Shown here: one piece after another, positions 40,634 to 40,943 of the stretch
Position numbering within the stretch: the stretch's first letter is position 1
Layout of the letters: every line of letters starts with the position of its first letter
From: an uncultured Clostridia bacterium
Lineage (GTDB): Bacteria; Bacillota; Clostridia; Oscillospirales; Acutalibacteraceae
Direction of reading: 5' to 3'
Assembly: GCA_937898195.1 (NCBI GenBank)
Contig: CALEJD010000048.1
Coordinates: 1 to 40,943, forward strand
Length of the DNA stretch: 40,943 nt
Program-made: the position numbers and the translations under genes
The notes under the pieces: generated by a model
What the model was told of the DNA's origin: nothing
What the model saw: only the letters and a program-made list of their open reading frames with translations
Databases searched by the model: none

Positions 40634-40943
40634 GTGAAAAAGTATAATGTTGGTGTAATTGGCGCAACTGGTATGGTTGGTCAGCGTTTTATGACTCTTC
40701 TCGATAACCATCCTTGGTTCCAAGTTAAAGTTTTAGCAGCTAGTCCTCGTTCAGCTGGCAAGAAATATTCTGATGCTGTAGGTAGCAAATGGTGTATGGA
40801 TGTAGAAATCCCAGAAGCAATGAAAGATATTGTTGTTATGGATGCTACTGCAGATATCGAAAAGATTGCATCACAGGTTGATTTTGTATTCTGTGCAGTT
40901 GATATGAAAAAAGATGAAATCAAGGCACTCGAAGAAGCTTATG
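40634..40943 (+). CDS. asd: Aspartate-semialdehyde dehydrogenase, N-terminal part
   Basis: The first 103 residues are visible; the gene runs past the window end. The enzyme reduces aspartyl phosphate to aspartate semialdehyde, the branch point to lysine, diaminopimelate, threonine and methionine. The Rossmann start VGVIGATGMVGQRFMTLL and AASPRSAGKKY fit the archaeal/fungal-like subgroup. Translation starts with GTG at 40634, nine bases behind GGAGG. The lysine riboswitch upstream controls it. Confidence 0.93.
   Translation, partial: MKKYNVGVIGATGMVGQRFMTLLDNHPWFQVKVLAASPRSAGKKYSDAVGSKWCMDVEIPEAMKDIVVMDATADIEKIASQVDFVFCAVDMKKDEIKALEEAY

Noticed and set aside
1..40943. tRNA or rRNA genes
   Set aside because: No cloverleaf with a T-loop GTTCRA-type motif and no rRNA-like segment was noticed on reading; a tRNAscan run would be decisive.

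Overview
The window is AT-rich and carries genes typical of a spore-forming, monoderm, anaerobic member of the Clostridia (probably Oscillospirales or a related gut lineage). The support is a single-chain clostridial-size PurL, Rex, TepA, CwlD, SpoIIM-like and YrzE-like proteins, a lysine riboswitch, and strong GGAGG or GGTGAT ribosome binding sites. The species cannot be named from the sequence alone.

Layout of the chromosome. 1-4150: end of purD, then purL. 4235-4486: small AbrB-type regulator with a zinc ribbon. 4533-8285 (minus): acn-icd-rex, the oxidative citrate branch together with its probable NADH-sensing repressor. 8500-15645: tepA, uppP, an FtsK/SpoIIIE translocase, a YgiQ-type radical SAM protein, a membrane-anchored ComEC-like metallo-beta-lactamase and a DUF3006 protein, tightly packed and often overlapping. 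15794-17710: rpsB and tsf. 17874-20401: a coupled pair of NAD(P)-dependent epimerase-like proteins. 20534-27014: cwlD, radA, a DUF6873-like protein, a small protein, an alkaline-phosphatase-fold enzyme, a GNAT acetyltransferase, an unrecognised protein, a sigma factor and an HD phosphohydrolase. 35525-36502: a Xer-type tyrosine recombinase. 36492-40282 (minus): queA-tgt-yajC-yrzE-spoIIM. 40354-end: lysine riboswitch, terminator and the start of asd.

The most notable region is 27120-34978, between the HD gene and the xer gene. It reads as a complete filamentous (inovirus) prophage of a Gram-positive host. It has a pVIII-like major coat protein with signal peptide, a Zot/pI-type morphogenesis ATPase, small membrane minor coat candidates, a large signal-peptide and C-terminally anchored adsorption-protein candidate with seven 11-residue repeats, a pVI-like protein, a hairpin-rich intergenic region in front of a rolling-circle Rep gene, and a divergent XRE repressor with two AGGTAA-type operators, one lying inside a consensus promoter. 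No secretin gene is seen, as expected for a host without an outer membrane.

The element is bounded by 47-bp perfect direct repeats 7,812 bp apart and encodes no integrase. At the right end the repeat runs into a dif-like Xer site: two inverted 8-bp arms around a 6-bp centre. Identity between the two junctions stops exactly at the end of that centre. The host xer gene starts about 535 bp further on. I infer that the phage integrates by borrowing the host Xer recombinase at a dif-like site beside xer, and that this site also overlaps a consensus promoter pointing at xer.
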